In this document: positions 17,512-26,640 of the stretch, in pieces
Numbering within the stretch: the first letter of the stretch is position 1
How the letters are laid out: every line of letters starts with the position of its first letter
Source: Chelonobacter oris
Lineage (GTDB): Bacteria > Pseudomonadota > Gammaproteobacteria > Enterobacterales > Pasteurellaceae
Assembly (NCBI RefSeq): GCF_000772535.1
Contig: NZ_JSUM01000003.1
Span: forward strand, 62,001 to 126,000
DNA: 64,000 nucleotides
Direction: 5' to 3'
Notes under the pieces: model-generated
The model's input: the letters and a program-made list of their open reading frames with translations, nothing else
Databases searched by the model: none
What the model was told of the DNA's origin: nothing
Translations under genes and position numbers: made by a program

Positions 17512-18645
17512 ATGAAAAAATTGACGCTGACAGCCGCTTTGCTGGCATTAACAACCGGTTCCGCGCAGGCGTATACCGCTTTTGACAATAATGATACCAA
17601 ACTTGAACTGGACGGTTCGCTTCGTTTGAAATGGACGAGTACCTCAAATAAAACGGAAACCGCAGACGGTGAAAGTAAAGAGCATATCAACAGACCGGTA
17701 CAAAATAACGGGTCGCGCGCCGGCTTTAAACTCACTCAACAATTAGGCAATGATTTTTATGCCCTTGGTCGAATGCAATTCCGTGCCCGTGGTGCCGACA
17801 GTTACGGCCGTTCCGATTCGCAGCACGATTTCGATCATCTTTACACCCACTATGCGTTTGCCGGTATCGGGCATAAGCAATACGGTGAACTGACTTACGG
17901 TCATCAGCTTGCTTACACCGATTATGTTAAACAAACCGATTTGCCGAATACATTAAGTATTTCAGACGGGTATTACAACACCGCGCAACGCAACTCCCTG
18001 CAATACGCCTACAAAGGCGTTGCGGGATTGACCTTGGCGGCATTTTATGGATTTGAATCGGATCGTAATTCCAACATGACCCTGCGTTCAAATCGTCGTA
18101 TCGACAGTTATGGCGGTGCGGCAATTTATAAATTTGAGCTGGCAGCCGATCAAAAAGTGACGTTGGCAGTCGGTGCCGATCGTGAACGTTATGAAAATGC
18201 TAACGGTTCCGGTTATAGCCGTGGCGTGTATTCTTTCGGCTCGGCTTATACGGTTGCCGACACCACCTTTGCATTGGATTTGGATCAACGCATTATTGCC
18301 AATCAACAAGTGAATAATGCCGGCGATCTTCGCCGTACCACCGACCGTGAAGTGCGCGCTTTGGTTTTCCACCGTTTAACCAAAGATTGGAATATTTATA
18401 CGCAATACGGTTATCATACGACTAAGCGCGAAAGCGATACCTTGGCAAATGCGAAAATCAAACGGGATAAATATATGGTCGGAACGGAGTATGTATTGCT
18501 TCAATCGAGCGCCGATCAACCGTTTCGTGTCAAAACGTTCCTTGAAGGGCAATATATCCATGCCAAAACCTATAATGCCAATGATACCAAAACGATTGAC
18601 AGCAAAGATAAAGTGGCGGTAATCGGTTTGCGGGTTTATTGGTAA
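17512..18645 (+). CDS. Second outer membrane porin (P2-like)
   Basis: A 377-residue beta-barrel porin with signal peptide MKKLTLTAALLALTTGSAQA (cleavage after residue 20). Porin signatures are LELDGSLRLKW, NNGSRAGFKLTQQLGNDFYALGRMQFRARG, ELTYGHQL and the C-terminal strand VAVIGLRVYW. It is clearly diverged from the OmpH-type porin at 10333 and about 44 residues longer, so it probably differs in channel selectivity. It is monocistronic with its own promoter. The substrate range cannot be read from sequence. Confidence 0.88.
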   Translation: MKKLTLTAALLALTTGSAQAYTAFDNNDTKLELDGSLRLKWTSTSNKTETADGESKEHINRPVQNNGSRAGFKLTQQLGNDFYALGRMQFRARGADSYGRSDSQHDFDHLYTHYAFAGIGHKQYGELTYGHQLAYTDYVKQTDLPNTLSISDGYYNTAQRNSLQYAYKGVAGLTLAAFYGFESDRNSNMTLRSNRRIDSYGGAAIYKFELAADQKVTLAVGADRERYENANGSGYSRGVYSFGSAYTVADTTFALDLDQRIIANQQVNNAGDLRRTTDREVRALVFHRLTKDWNIYTQYGYHTTKRESDTLANAKIKRDKYMVGTEYVLLQSSADQPFRVKTFLEGQYIHAKTYNANDTKTIDSKDKVAVIGLRVYW

Positions 18646-18669
18646 TATTTTGATAAACCGCTAAAACCC

Positions 18670-18704
18670 ACCGCACTTTGCTTATTTGACCGGTAAAGTG
18701 CGGT
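18670..18704. terminator. Inverted uptake-signal pair after the second porin
   Basis: ACCGCACTTT (18670-18679) and AAAGTGCGGT (18695-18704) form a 10-bp stem with a 15-nt loop. A T-rich tract comes only later (18724-18728), so efficiency is uncertain. Confidence 0.6.
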
Positions 18705-18852
18705 TATCGTTAGCGATAGGTTGTTTTTGAGGGCATAGTCAACACACGCAACCGCACTTCCAGAAACCTGTTCATTCCTCAGCAAAATTCCGCTATAATT
18801 CGCCAATTCTCTATTCTAATAATGTCAAAATAAAATCAGCAAGGAACATAAC

Positions 18853-20622
18853 ATGATGCGTACACATTACTGCGGCTCACTGAATCGAAGCCATGTCGGA
18901 CAGGAAGTAACACTCAGCGGCTGGATTCACCGCCGTCGCGATTTCGGGGCGATGATTTTTGTGGATTTGCGTGATCGTGAAGGCATCGTGCAGGTCTTTT
19001 TTGATCCGGCACAGCAGGCGGCGTTTGAGGCGGCAGCGGCGTTGCGTAATGAATTTTGCGTACAGATTCAAGGGGATGTGATTGCCCGCAGCGAAAAAAA
19101 CATCAATCCTGAAATGGCGACCGGTGAAGTGGAAGTCTTGGCGAAATCCCTGAAAATTTATAACACCGCCGCTGTGTTACCGCTGGATTTCAATCAAAAC
19201 AATACCGAAGAACAGCGTTTGAAATATCGTTATTTGGATTTGCGCCGTCCTGAAATGGCAGAGCGGATCAAAACCCGAGCTAAAATCACCAGTTTCGTGC
19301 GCCGTTTTATGGACGAACACGGCTTTTTGGACATTGAAACGCCGATGTTGACCAAAGCAACGCCGGAAGGTGCGCGCGATTATCTGGTGCCGAGCCGAGT
19401 GCATAAAGGCAAGTTTTATGCGCTGCCGCAATCGCCGCAGCTGTTTAAACAATTGTTGATGATGTCCGGTTTCGACCGTTATTATCAAATTGTGAAATGT
19501 TTCCGTGATGAAGATTTGCGTGCCGATCGTCAGCCTGAATTTACCCAAATCGATGTGGAAACCTCGTTTATGACGGCGGAAGAAGTGCGTGCGGTGATGG
19601 AACGATTGGTTCACGGTTTGTGGCAAGCAACAATCGGTGTCGATTTGGGGCAGTTCCCGATTATGACCTATGCTGAAGCCATGCGCCGTTTCGGTTCAGA
19701 TAAGCCGGATTTGCGTAACCCGTTGGAATTGGTTGATGTGGCCGATTTACTGAAAGAGGTTGAATTTAAGGTATTCAGCGGCCCGGCAAACGATCCGAAA
19801 GGACGCGTGAGCGCACTTCGTGTGCCGAATGGTGCAACCTTGACTCGTAAACAAATTGATGAATACACTCAGTTTGTCGGCATTTACGGGGCGAAAGGCT
19901 TGGCATGGCTAAAAGTTAATGACTTGTCGGCAGGTATTGACGGCGTGCAAAGTCCGATTGCCAAATTCTTATCGGCAGAGGTGCTAAGTGCGGTATTGGC
20001 ACGCACCGAAGCGCAGAATGGTGATATTATTTTCTTTGGTTCCGATAAATACAGTATTGTCACCGATTCGATGGGGGCATTGCGGTTGAAAGTCGGCAAA
20101 GATTTGCAATTGACCCGGTTGGATCAATGGAAACCATTGTGGGTGATCGACTTCCCAATGTTTGAAATGAGTGAAGAAGGCGAATTGGCGGCAATGCACC
20201 ATCCATTCACCTCACCAAAAGATTTTACACCGGAACAACTGAAGAATGATCCGACGAGTGCGGTAGCCAATGCTTACGACATGGTGATTAACGGTTATGA
20301 AGTCGGTGGAGGTTCGGTACGGATTTTTGATCCAAAAATGCAGCAGACCGTATTTGGTATTTTGGGCATTAACGAACAGGAGCAACAAGAGAAATTCGGT
20401 TTCTTGTTGGACGCATTGAAATTCGGCACGCCGCCGCATGCCGGTTTAGCGTTCGGTCTGGATCGGCTGACTATGCTGTTGACCGGTACGGATAATATTC
20501 GTGATGTGATTGCCTTCCCGAAAACTACGGCGGCGGCTTGTTTGATGACCGAAGCGCCGAGCTTTGCCAATCAACAGGCGTTAAACGAGCTGGGATTGAC
20601 GGTCGTAAACGCAAAAGAATAA
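18853..20622 (+). CDS. aspS: Aspartyl-tRNA synthetase
   Basis: Class IIb synthetase charging tRNA-Asp. The OB-fold anticodon-binding domain is at the N-terminus ([23 protein letters not shown]). Class II motif 2 is [18 protein letters not shown] and motif 3 is [15 protein letters not shown], with the bacterial GAD insertion domain between them. It has 589 residues (E. coli 590). Two adjacent ATGs (18853 and 18856) follow AAGGAA. A TATAAT at 18794-18799 may be the -10. nudB and yebC follow closely. Confidence 0.97.
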   Translation: MMRTHYCGSLNRSHVGQEVTLSGWIHRRRDFGAMIFVDLRDREGIVQVFFDPAQQAAFEAAAALRNEFCVQIQGDVIARSEKNINPEMATGEVEVLAKSLKIYNTAAVLPLDFNQNNTEEQRLKYRYLDLRRPEMAERIKTRAKITSFVRRFMDEHGFLDIETPMLTKATPEGARDYLVPSRVHKGKFYALPQSPQLFKQLLMMSGFDRYYQIVKCFRDEDLRADRQPEFTQIDVETSFMTAEEVRAVMERLVHGLWQATIGVDLGQFPIMTYAEAMRRFGSDKPDLRNPLELVDVADLLKEVEFKVFSGPANDPKGRVSALRVPNGATLTRKQIDEYTQFVGIYGAKGLAWLKVNDLSAGIDGVQSPIAKFLSAEVLSAVLARTEAQNGDIIFFGSDKYSIVTDSMGALRLKVGKDLQLTRLDQWKPLWVIDFPMFEMSEEGELAAMHHPFTSPKDFTPEQLKNDPTSAVANAYDMVINGYEVGGGSVRIFDPKMQQTVFGILGINEQEQQEKFGFLLDALKFGTPPHAGLAFGLDRLTMLLTGTDNIRDVIAFPKTTAAACLMTEAPSFANQQALNELGLTVVNAKE

Positions 20623-20625
20623 CAC

Positions 20626-21105
20626 ATGCCGAATTTTAAACGCCCCGAATCGGTTCTGATTGTGGTTTATGCCGTTGATAGCCGGCGTGTGCTGATGTTG
20701 CGGCGCAATGACGATTCGGCGTTTTGGCAGTCGGTTTCCGGCAGTCTGGAGCCGGACGAAACCGCACTTCAAGCCGCAGAACGGGAAGTGGCGGAAGAAT
20801 TGGGTATCTCCATTGTCAGACAAAATCTGACGTTGGTCGATTGTAAAAAGTCGATTGATTTTGAAATTTTTCCGCAATTTAGACATAAATATGCGGCTAA
20901 TATCACCCATTGTCATGAGCATTGGTTCTTATTACCGCTTCCTAATGAATGCAAAGTGCGGTTGACGGAACATTCGGATTACCGTTGGTTCAGCCCCGAA
21001 AGTGCGGTTAAGCTGACAAAATCATGGAATAATGCGTTAGCAATTGAAGAATTTTTATTAAAAAAGATAACTCAGAAAAGAGGTAATTTAAATGGCAGGC
21101 CATAG
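20626..21105 (+). CDS. nudB: Dihydroneopterin triphosphate diphosphatase
   Basis: A Nudix hydrolase in folate biosynthesis that removes pyrophosphate from dihydroneopterin triphosphate. The Nudix box G-x5-E-x7-REVAEELGI is complete at residues 39-61. The 159 residues are close to the family size of about 150. It starts 3 bp after the aspS stop codon and its last 14 bases overlap the start of yebC, giving the usual aspS-nudB-yebC order. Three uptake cores fall inside this short gene. Confidence 0.92.
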   Translation: MPNFKRPESVLIVVYAVDSRRVLMLRRNDDSAFWQSVSGSLEPDETALQAAEREVAEELGISIVRQNLTLVDCKKSIDFEIFPQFRHKYAANITHCHEHWFLLPLPNECKVRLTEHSDYRWFSPESAVKLTKSWNNALAIEEFLLKKITQKRGNLNGRP

Positions 21106-21832
21106 TAAGTGGGCAAATATTAAACACCGCAAAGCGGCGCAAGATGCGCAGCGCGGAAAAATTTTCACCAAACTGATTCGTGAATTGGTTACCGCCGCCA
21201 AAATCGGCGGCGGTGATGCGGCGGCAAATCCGCGTTTGCGTGCGGCGGTGGATAAGGCGTTGGCAAGCAACATGACTCGCGATACTATTAATCGTGCGAT
21301 TGAGCGTGGTGTCGGCGGCGGCGATGACACCAATATGGAAACCCGTGTTTATGAAGGCTACGGCCCGGGCGGCACGGCAGTGATGGTCGAGTGTTTGAGC
21401 GATAACGCCAACCGCACGATTTCGCAAGTTCGTCCCAGCTTTACCAAATGCGGCGGCAATTTGGGCACGGAAGGTTCGGTCGGTTATCTGTTCAGCAAAA
21501 AAGGCTTGATTCTGATTGCGCACGGTGATGAAGATGCGCTGATGGAAGCGGCGATTGAAGCCGGAGCGGACGATGTTCAACCGCAAGATGACGGCAGTTT
21601 TGAAATTTATACCGCTTGGGAAGAGCTGGGAACCGTGCGCGACGGCATTGAAGCCGCCGGCTTTAAAATTGAAACGGCGGAAGTCAGTATGATTCCGTCC
21701 ACTACAGTAGATTTAGATGCGGAAGCGGCGCCGAAGCTGCTGCGCTTGATCGATATGCTGGAAGATTGTGACGACGTGCAAAACGTCTATCACAACGGCG
21801 AAATCAGCGACGAAGTGGCGGCGCTGCTGTAA
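21092..21832 (+). CDS. yebC: YebC/PmpR family protein
   Basis: A TACO1/YebC family protein of 246 residues starting [14 protein letters not shown] and containing [37 protein letters not shown] and YEGYGPGG. The family was long described as a transcription regulator; newer work points to relief of ribosome stalling. It lies directly upstream of ruvC, as in most gammaproteobacteria, and overlaps nudB by 14 bp. Confidence 0.95.
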   Translation: MAGHSKWANIKHRKAAQDAQRGKIFTKLIRELVTAAKIGGGDAAANPRLRAAVDKALASNMTRDTINRAIERGVGGGDDTNMETRVYEGYGPGGTAVMVECLSDNANRTISQVRPSFTKCGGNLGTEGSVGYLFSKKGLILIAHGDEDALMEAAIEAGADDVQPQDDGSFEIYTAWEELGTVRDGIEAAGFKIETAEVSMIPSTTVDLDAEAAPKLLRLIDMLEDCDDVQNVYHNGEISDEVAALL

Positions 21833-21852
21833 TGCTTGAAACGTGAATATTG

Positions 21853-21872
21853 AGGGCGCAATTTGGCGCCCT
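21853..21872 (+). terminator. Hairpin between yebC and ruvC
   Basis: AGGGCGC (21853-21859) pairs with GCGCCCT (21866-21872) around AATTTG. The tail TCATTTTG is poor, so it is probably a partial terminator. Confidence 0.55.
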
Positions 21873-21891
21873 TCATTTTGTTCACGGCGAT

Positions 21892-21919
21892 TTAAGGCGA
21901 CTATGTTAAGGCGACTATG
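21892..21919 (+). repeat. Tandem 14-bp duplication of the ruvC translation start
   Basis: TTAAGGCGACTATG occurs twice in direct tandem (21892-21905 and 21906-21919). Each copy carries a Shine-Dalgarno-like AAGG and an ATG. The first ATG (21903) is out of frame with ruvC and opens a 9-codon ORF (MLRRLWQLF, 21903-21932) that overlaps the true ruvC start at 21917. Confidence 0.85.
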
Positions 21920-22495
21920 GCAATTATTTTAGGCATCGATCCCGGTTCACGTGTTACCGGTTACGGCGTGATTCGACAAAACGGGCGTAAATTGGAATAT
22001 CTTGGCAGTGGTGCGATTCGTACGGTGGTGTTGGATTTGCCGACACGGTTAAAACGGATTTATGCCGGCGTCAGTGAAATTATCACCCAGTTTCAGCCGC
22101 AAATGTTTGCGATTGAGCAGGTGTTTATGGCGAAAAATCCGGATTCCGCTTTGAAGTTGGGGCAAGCCAGAGGCGTGGCGATTGTCTGTGCCACCAATTT
22201 TGATTTGCCGGTATTCGAATATGCCGCACGCTTGGTGAAACAGACGGTGGTCGGCAGCGGCTCGGCGGATAAGACCCAAGTGCAGCATATGGTCACCCGA
22301 ATTCTGAATTTATCCGCCGAACCGCAGGCGGATGCCGCCGATGCGCTGGCGATTGCCATTACTCACGCCCATACGGTTCAACATTCATTGCAGATCGGGC
22401 AAACGGCTGCCGCACTTCAACACGGCAAGGAAAGCAGCGTGGTATTGAAAACCCGTTACAGTCGCGGACGTTTTCGCTTAAAAACGGAAAAATAA
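21917..22495 (+). CDS. ruvC: Holliday junction resolvase RuvC
   Basis: An endonuclease that cuts Holliday junctions symmetrically, working with RuvAB. It starts [17 protein letters not shown] with the first catalytic Asp (D8). AIEQVF carries the catalytic Glu, and [13 protein letters not shown] near the C-terminus carries the remaining acidic residues. The 192 residues are normal apart from a slightly extended basic tail. The ATG at 21917 is the second of two duplicated starts. ruvA and ruvB follow. Confidence 0.96.
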   Translation: MAIILGIDPGSRVTGYGVIRQNGRKLEYLGSGAIRTVVLDLPTRLKRIYAGVSEIITQFQPQMFAIEQVFMAKNPDSALKLGQARGVAIVCATNFDLPVFEYAARLVKQTVVGSGSADKTQVQHMVTRILNLSAEPQADAADALAIAITHAHTVQHSLQIGQTAAALQHGKESSVVLKTRYSRGRFRLKTEK

Positions 22496-22567
22496 CTGGT
22501 TATTTATACAGTTTTATTTTATGCTATCCGCATTCTTAATTTTCACTCCGATAGAAAGAGAATCCGA

Positions 22568-23173
22568 ATGATTGGACGTTTGCACGGCACGATTATTGAA
22601 AAACAGCCGCCGGAAATTTTGATTGATGTTCAAGGGGTCGGCTATGAATTATTGCTGCCGATGACCAGTTTTTATCACCTGCCGGAATTAAATGAAACGG
22701 CAACGTTGTTTACCCATCTTGTGGTGCGTGAAGATGCGCATTTGCTGTTCGGTTTTGCCAGTAAGCAAGACCGCACTTTATTCCGCGACTTGATTAAAAC
22801 CAACGGTGTCGGCCCTAAGTTAGCCTTGGCGATTTTGTCGGCGATGTCGGTCGAGGAGTTTGTTTTTGCCATTGAACGGGAAGAATTGTCGAAACTGGTA
22901 AAAATTCCGGGTGTCGGTAAAAAAACGGCGGAGCGCTTATTGGTTGAACTGAAAGGCAAATTCGGTCATGTGAAAAAAGCTGATTTCTTTATTACGGAAC
23001 AACACGGCATCTTGAACCCATCTTACCAAGACAGTCCGCAAGAAGATGCGATTGCGGCATTGATCGCCTTGGGCTATAAACCGGCGGATGCGGAAAAAAT
23101 GATTAAACGGGTTGCTGCAACGGATTTGAACAGTGAACAGTTGATTCGTGAAGCCTTAAAAAATGCCCTATAA
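22568..23173 (+). CDS. ruvA: Holliday junction DNA helicase subunit RuvA
   Basis: RuvA binds four-way junctions as a tetramer and docks RuvB hexamers for branch migration. It has 201 residues (E. coli 203). Markers are the N-terminal OB fold ([27 protein letters not shown]), two helix-hairpin-helix motifs ([13 protein letters not shown] and [13 protein letters not shown]) and the C-terminal RuvB-contact domain ([21 protein letters not shown]). Confidence 0.96.
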   Translation: MIGRLHGTIIEKQPPEILIDVQGVGYELLLPMTSFYHLPELNETATLFTHLVVREDAHLLFGFASKQDRTLFRDLIKTNGVGPKLALAILSAMSVEEFVFAIEREELSKLVKIPGVGKKTAERLLVELKGKFGHVKKADFFITEQHGILNPSYQDSPQEDAIAALIALGYKPADAEKMIKRVAATDLNSEQLIREALKNAL

Positions 23174-23217
23174 TTTATCAATAGATCGTATCACTTCAAT
23201 AACAGGATAATGTAGCC

Positions 23218-24225
23218 ATGATCGAAGCCGATCGTATTATCAGCGCTGTAGAAATCGGGGAAGAGGATATCCTTGATCGTGCGATTCGCCCTAAACTGTT
23301 GAAAGATTATGTCGGGCAGGAAGCGGTACGTGAGCAGATGGATATTTTTATTCAGGCGGCGAAGCTGCGCAAAGATGCCTTGGATCACTTGCTGATCTTC
23401 GGCCCGCCGGGATTGGGGAAAACGACGCTGGCTAATATCATCGCCAATGAAATGGGGGTGAACATCCGTACCACCTCAGGGCCGGTATTGGAAAAAGCCG
23501 GTGATCTGGCGGCAATGTTGACCAATCTGGAGGCGTATGATGTATTGTTTATCGATGAAATCCATCGTCTTTCTCCAGCGATTGAGGAAGTGCTGTATCC
23601 GGCAATGGAAGATTATCAATTGGATATTATGATCGGTGAAGGGCCGGCGGCACGTTCGATTAAGCTTGATCTTCCGCCTTTTACGCTGGTCGGCGCAACA
23701 ACCAGAGCAGGCTCGTTAACATCACCCTTGCGTGACCGTTTCGGGATCGTACAGCGGCTGGAATTTTATTCGGTAGCGGATTTAACCTTGATTGTTACGC
23801 GCAGTGCCAATTGCCTGAATTTGCGAATTGAGGACGGGGCGGCATTGGAAATTGCCCGCCGTTCGCGCGGTACGCCACGGATTGCCAATCGCCTGTTACG
23901 TCGGGTGCGCGATTATGCCGATGTCAAAAACCACGGTTTTATCAGTATTGAGAGTGCGCAAGCCGCGTTAAAAATGTTGGATATTGACGGTAAGGGATTT
24001 GATTATATGGATCGTAAGCTGTTAAGTGCGGTCATCGAACGTTTTGACGGCGGGCCGGTTGGTTTGGACAGTTTGGCGGCAGCGATCGGTGAGGAGCGTG
24101 AAACAATCGAGGATGTGTTGGAACCGTATTTGATTCAGCAGGGGTATTTACAGCGGACACCGCGCGGACGTATTGCTACATCAAAAACTTATCTGCATCT
24201 CGGTATGGATACAGATAAGTTTTAA
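23218..24225 (+). CDS. ruvB: Holliday junction branch migration ATPase RuvB
   Basis: The AAA+ hexameric motor of the RuvAB branch migration complex. Walker A is GPPGLGKTT, Walker B is [10 protein letters not shown], sensor 1 is [19 protein letters not shown] with the arginine finger, and the winged-helix C-terminal domain ends [12 protein letters not shown]. It has 335 residues, the usual size. It lies 44 bp after ruvA in the same operon. Confidence 0.97.
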   Translation: MIEADRIISAVEIGEEDILDRAIRPKLLKDYVGQEAVREQMDIFIQAAKLRKDALDHLLIFGPPGLGKTTLANIIANEMGVNIRTTSGPVLEKAGDLAAMLTNLEAYDVLFIDEIHRLSPAIEEVLYPAMEDYQLDIMIGEGPAARSIKLDLPPFTLVGATTRAGSLTSPLRDRFGIVQRLEFYSVADLTLIVTRSANCLNLRIEDGAALEIARRSRGTPRIANRLLRRVRDYADVKNHGFISIESAQAALKMLDIDGKGFDYMDRKLLSAVIERFDGGPVGLDSLAAAIGEERETIEDVLEPYLIQQGYLQRTPRGRIATSKTYLHLGMDTDKF

Positions 24226-24244
24226 TCAGGAAAAGGAAGGGCTA

Positions 24245-24559
24245 TTAAGGCTGGAGTTGTTGCTTCTTGATGTTATTCAATGCGATTAAACCTTTATCAC
24301 AGCTTTTGATTTGTACCTCGCGTTCCAGTGCTAAAATTTGCTTCTTGCTTTGGGAAAGTTTACTTTTAATATTGACAAATTGCGTATGGGTGCCGGGTTG
24401 CTTTTCTGCTTCTTTAATTAATTGTTCCGTTTCGCTAAAGAGTTGATTGCATTGGTGCGGCATAGTGCCCGTTTCCGGTGTTAGTTTTGTTTGCGCGGCG
24501 GCTGCTCCGGTGCTGAACAGTAATGCCAAACCGGTAGCGACAACGATGTTTTTTAACAT
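24245..24559 (-). CDS. Small secreted/periplasmic protein of unknown function (DUF5339-like)
   Basis: A 104-residue protein with a clear signal peptide (MLKNIVVATGLALLFSTGAAAA, cleavage near residue 22). The mature part is a helical, Lys/Glu/Gln-rich segment with two cysteines (C37 and C87) that could form a disulfide. It resembles small Pasteurellaceae exported proteins annotated as DUF5339, but I cannot verify this. It is convergent with ruvB, 19 bp away. Confidence 0.65.
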   Translation of the reverse strand: MLKNIVVATGLALLFSTGAAAAQTKLTPETGTMPHQCNQLFSETEQLIKEAEKQPGTHTQFVNIKSKLSQSKKQILALEREVQIKSCDKGLIALNNIKKQQLQP

Positions 24560-24786
24560 TTCCTTTCCTTTTCCTTGTTGTTAAAAAATGATGAAAATAC
24601 GATATTTTGCCTATGATTTTTATCGCCTTGAACGAGAATATTTCTTAAATATAAAAAACCTTCCACAACATAGCAAAAGAATATAAAAATGTCTATAAAT
24701 TCGACATGAAAATTTATTTAAATTTATTTAATACCCTACTTTATTAATAGGATATGCGTACAAAAAATAGCAATATTTTCAATAAA

Positions 24787-24800
24787 TTGATTTGTATCAA
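24787..24800. promoter_or_regulatory. FNR box upstream of cydAB
   Basis: TTGATTTGTATCAA is a perfect match to the FNR consensus TTGAT-N4-ATCAA. Cytochrome bd genes are classic FNR/ArcA targets. Possible -10 elements downstream are TAGAAT (24815-24820) and TATTAT (24897-24902). The transcription start is not clear, so activation or repression cannot be decided. Confidence 0.7.
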
Positions 24801-24931
24801 AAAATGAATTTCAGTAGAATATCGTGTTTTTTGAGCTACCTCCCAAAATGTGAATGAAATATTAAATTTTCTGTTTTTAATGCTTGAATTACAGAGTATT
24901 ATAAGCAGGAATAAATCGGCTGTTGCTGAAG

Positions 24932-25071
24932 ATTTATCTAAATGTGCCGCTTTGGTCGTTTAGATAAATGGTCGGGACGGTCGATTTGGGCGGCACCGAC
25001 GATTTGTTCGGTGTCATGGGGTGATTACGGACGTAATCAATGTCAGAGGAACTTGTAGCATATACAAGGAG
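24932..25071 (+). promoter_or_regulatory. Highly structured 5' leader of cydA, candidate riboregulator
   Basis: Several stems are visible. A: 24932-24942 with 24959-24969 (11 bp, perfect). B: GTGCCGC 24944-24950, in the loop of A, with GCGGCAC 24990-24996, which would make a pseudoknot with A. C: 24992-24999 with 25008-25015 (8 bp including one G-U), sharing bases with B so the two exclude each other. D: TGATTAC 25022-25028 with GTAATCA 25033-25039. E: CTTGTA 25052-25057 with TACAAG 25063-25068, which pairs the first half of the Shine-Dalgarno AAGGAG (25066-25071). No leader peptide stands out. Confidence 0.55.
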
Positions 25072-25076
25072 TTGAG

Positions 25077-26627
25077 ATGTTAGATATTGTTGAACTCTCG
25101 AGATTGCAGTTTGCATTAACTGCTCTGTATCACTTTTTGTTTGTACCGCTTACATTGGGGCTTTCCTTTATTCTGGTAATAATGGAAACGCTGTATGTGG
25201 TGACAGGCAAAGAAGTGTATAAAGATATGACCAAATTCTGGGGTAAATTATTTGGTATTAACTTTGCTTTAGGGGTGACTACCGGGATTACCATGGAATT
25301 CCAGTTCGGTACCAACTGGTCTTACTATTCACATTATGTCGGCGATATCTTCGGTGCGCCTTTGGCAATTGAAGCATTGTTGGCTTTCTTTATGGAGTCG
25401 ACTTTCGTGGGCTTGTTCTTCTTTGGTTGGGACAGGCTGTCCAAAGGAAAACATTTGATGGCGACTTATTTGGTGGCGTTCGGCTCCAATTTGTCTGCAA
25501 TGTGGATTTTGGTGGCGAACGGGTGGATGCAAAATCCTATCGGTTCGGAATTTAACTTTGAAACCATGCGGATGGAAATGACCAGCTTCATGGATTTGTG
25601 GTTGAATCCGGTAGCACAGAGCAAATTCTTGCATACATTGTCTGCGGGTTATGTCTGCGGTGCGATTTTTGTGCTTTCCATCAGTTCGTACTATTTGCTG
25701 AAAGGGCGTGATATCGGCTTTGCCAAACGTTCTTTCTCGGTGGCATCGTCTTTCGGAATTATTGCCATTATTGCCGTATTGTTGATGGGTGACGAATCCG
25801 GTTATGAAATCGGGCAGGCGCAGCCGGTCAAATTGGCGGCAATGGAAGGGGAGTGGCACACATCTCCGGCTCCGGCAGATTGGAATATGGTTATTATTCC
25901 GAACGAAGCCGAAATGAAAAATGATTTTGCAATTCAGATTCCTTATGCGGCAGGGATTATCGCTACCCGCTCTTTGAGCAAAGAAATTACCGGGTTGAAA
26001 GAATTGCGCGAAATTAATGTACAGCGCGTCCGTAACGGTGTGGTTGCCTATGATTTGCTGCAAAAACTGCGCAGTGGGAATGCAACCGATGCTGAAAAGG
26101 ATCTGTTCAAAGTTTATCAGAAAGACTTGGGATTCGGCTTGCTGTTGAAACCGTATACCGATAATGTGATTGATGCGACCGAAGAACAAATTCAGCAAGC
26201 GGCAAGCGATACTATCCCGAAAGTCGGTCCGACGTTCTGGTCGTTCCGGGTGATGATGCTGGCGGGCGGTTTGATGCTGTTATTATTGATCGGTGCCTTC
26301 GCTCAAACCGCACGCAAAACCATCGGTACGCGTCCACTGTTGCTTAAAGCATTGTTATGCGGCTTGCCGTTGCCGTGGATTGCAATTGAGAGCGGTTGGT
26401 TCTTGGCTGAATACGGTCGTCAACCATGGGCTATTTATGAAATGTTGCCGGTCGGTGTGGCAAATTCAGCACTGACAACCGGTGATCTGTGGTTCTCAAT
26501 CGGTTTAATTTGTGCGTTATACACAGTTTTCCTGATTGCAGAAATGTATCTGATGTTCAAATACGGACGTTTGGGCCCAAGCTCATTGAAAACCGGCCGT
26601 TATTATTTTGAACAAACAGCGAAATAA
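25077..26627 (+). CDS. cydA: Cytochrome bd ubiquinol oxidase subunit I
   Basis: The haem-bearing subunit of the high-affinity quinol oxidase in the inner membrane, used under low oxygen. All known axial ligands line up: H19 (ALYHF), H186 ([10 protein letters not shown]) and M393 ([10 protein letters not shown]). The periplasmic Q-loop lies about 250-385 and there are roughly nine membrane helices. It has 516 residues (E. coli CydA 522). The ATG at 25077 has AAGGAG 5 bp upstream. It is first in the operon cydA-cydB-cydX-ybgE. Confidence 0.97.
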   Translation: MLDIVELSRLQFALTALYHFLFVPLTLGLSFILVIMETLYVVTGKEVYKDMTKFWGKLFGINFALGVTTGITMEFQFGTNWSYYSHYVGDIFGAPLAIEALLAFFMESTFVGLFFFGWDRLSKGKHLMATYLVAFGSNLSAMWILVANGWMQNPIGSEFNFETMRMEMTSFMDLWLNPVAQSKFLHTLSAGYVCGAIFVLSISSYYLLKGRDIGFAKRSFSVASSFGIIAIIAVLLMGDESGYEIGQAQPVKLAAMEGEWHTSPAPADWNMVIIPNEAEMKNDFAIQIPYAAGIIATRSLSKEITGLKELREINVQRVRNGVVAYDLLQKLRSGNATDAEKDLFKVYQKDLGFGLLLKPYTDNVIDATEEQIQQAASDTIPKVGPTFWSFRVMMLAGGLMLLLLIGAFAQTARKTIGTRPLLLKALLCGLPLPWIAIESGWFLAEYGRQPWAIYEMLPVGVANSALTTGDLWFSIGLICALYTVFLIAEMYLMFKYGRLGPSSLKTGRYYFEQTAK

Positions 26628-26640
26628 GTAGGAGCCTAAT

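Larger units (their letters stand above)
24560..25076. other. Long regulatory region upstream of cydA
   Basis: This 517-bp gap contains no plausible gene. The first 270 bp are very AT-rich and hold a perfect FNR consensus (24787-24800). The last 150 bp are GC-richer and packed with inverted repeats (24932-25068), reading as a structured 5' leader of the cydABX mRNA. Confidence 0.7.

Noticed and set aside
20626-21105. Frameshift at the nudB/yebC junction
   Set aside because: The 14-bp overlap is a normal out-of-frame gene overlap; both proteins are full length.
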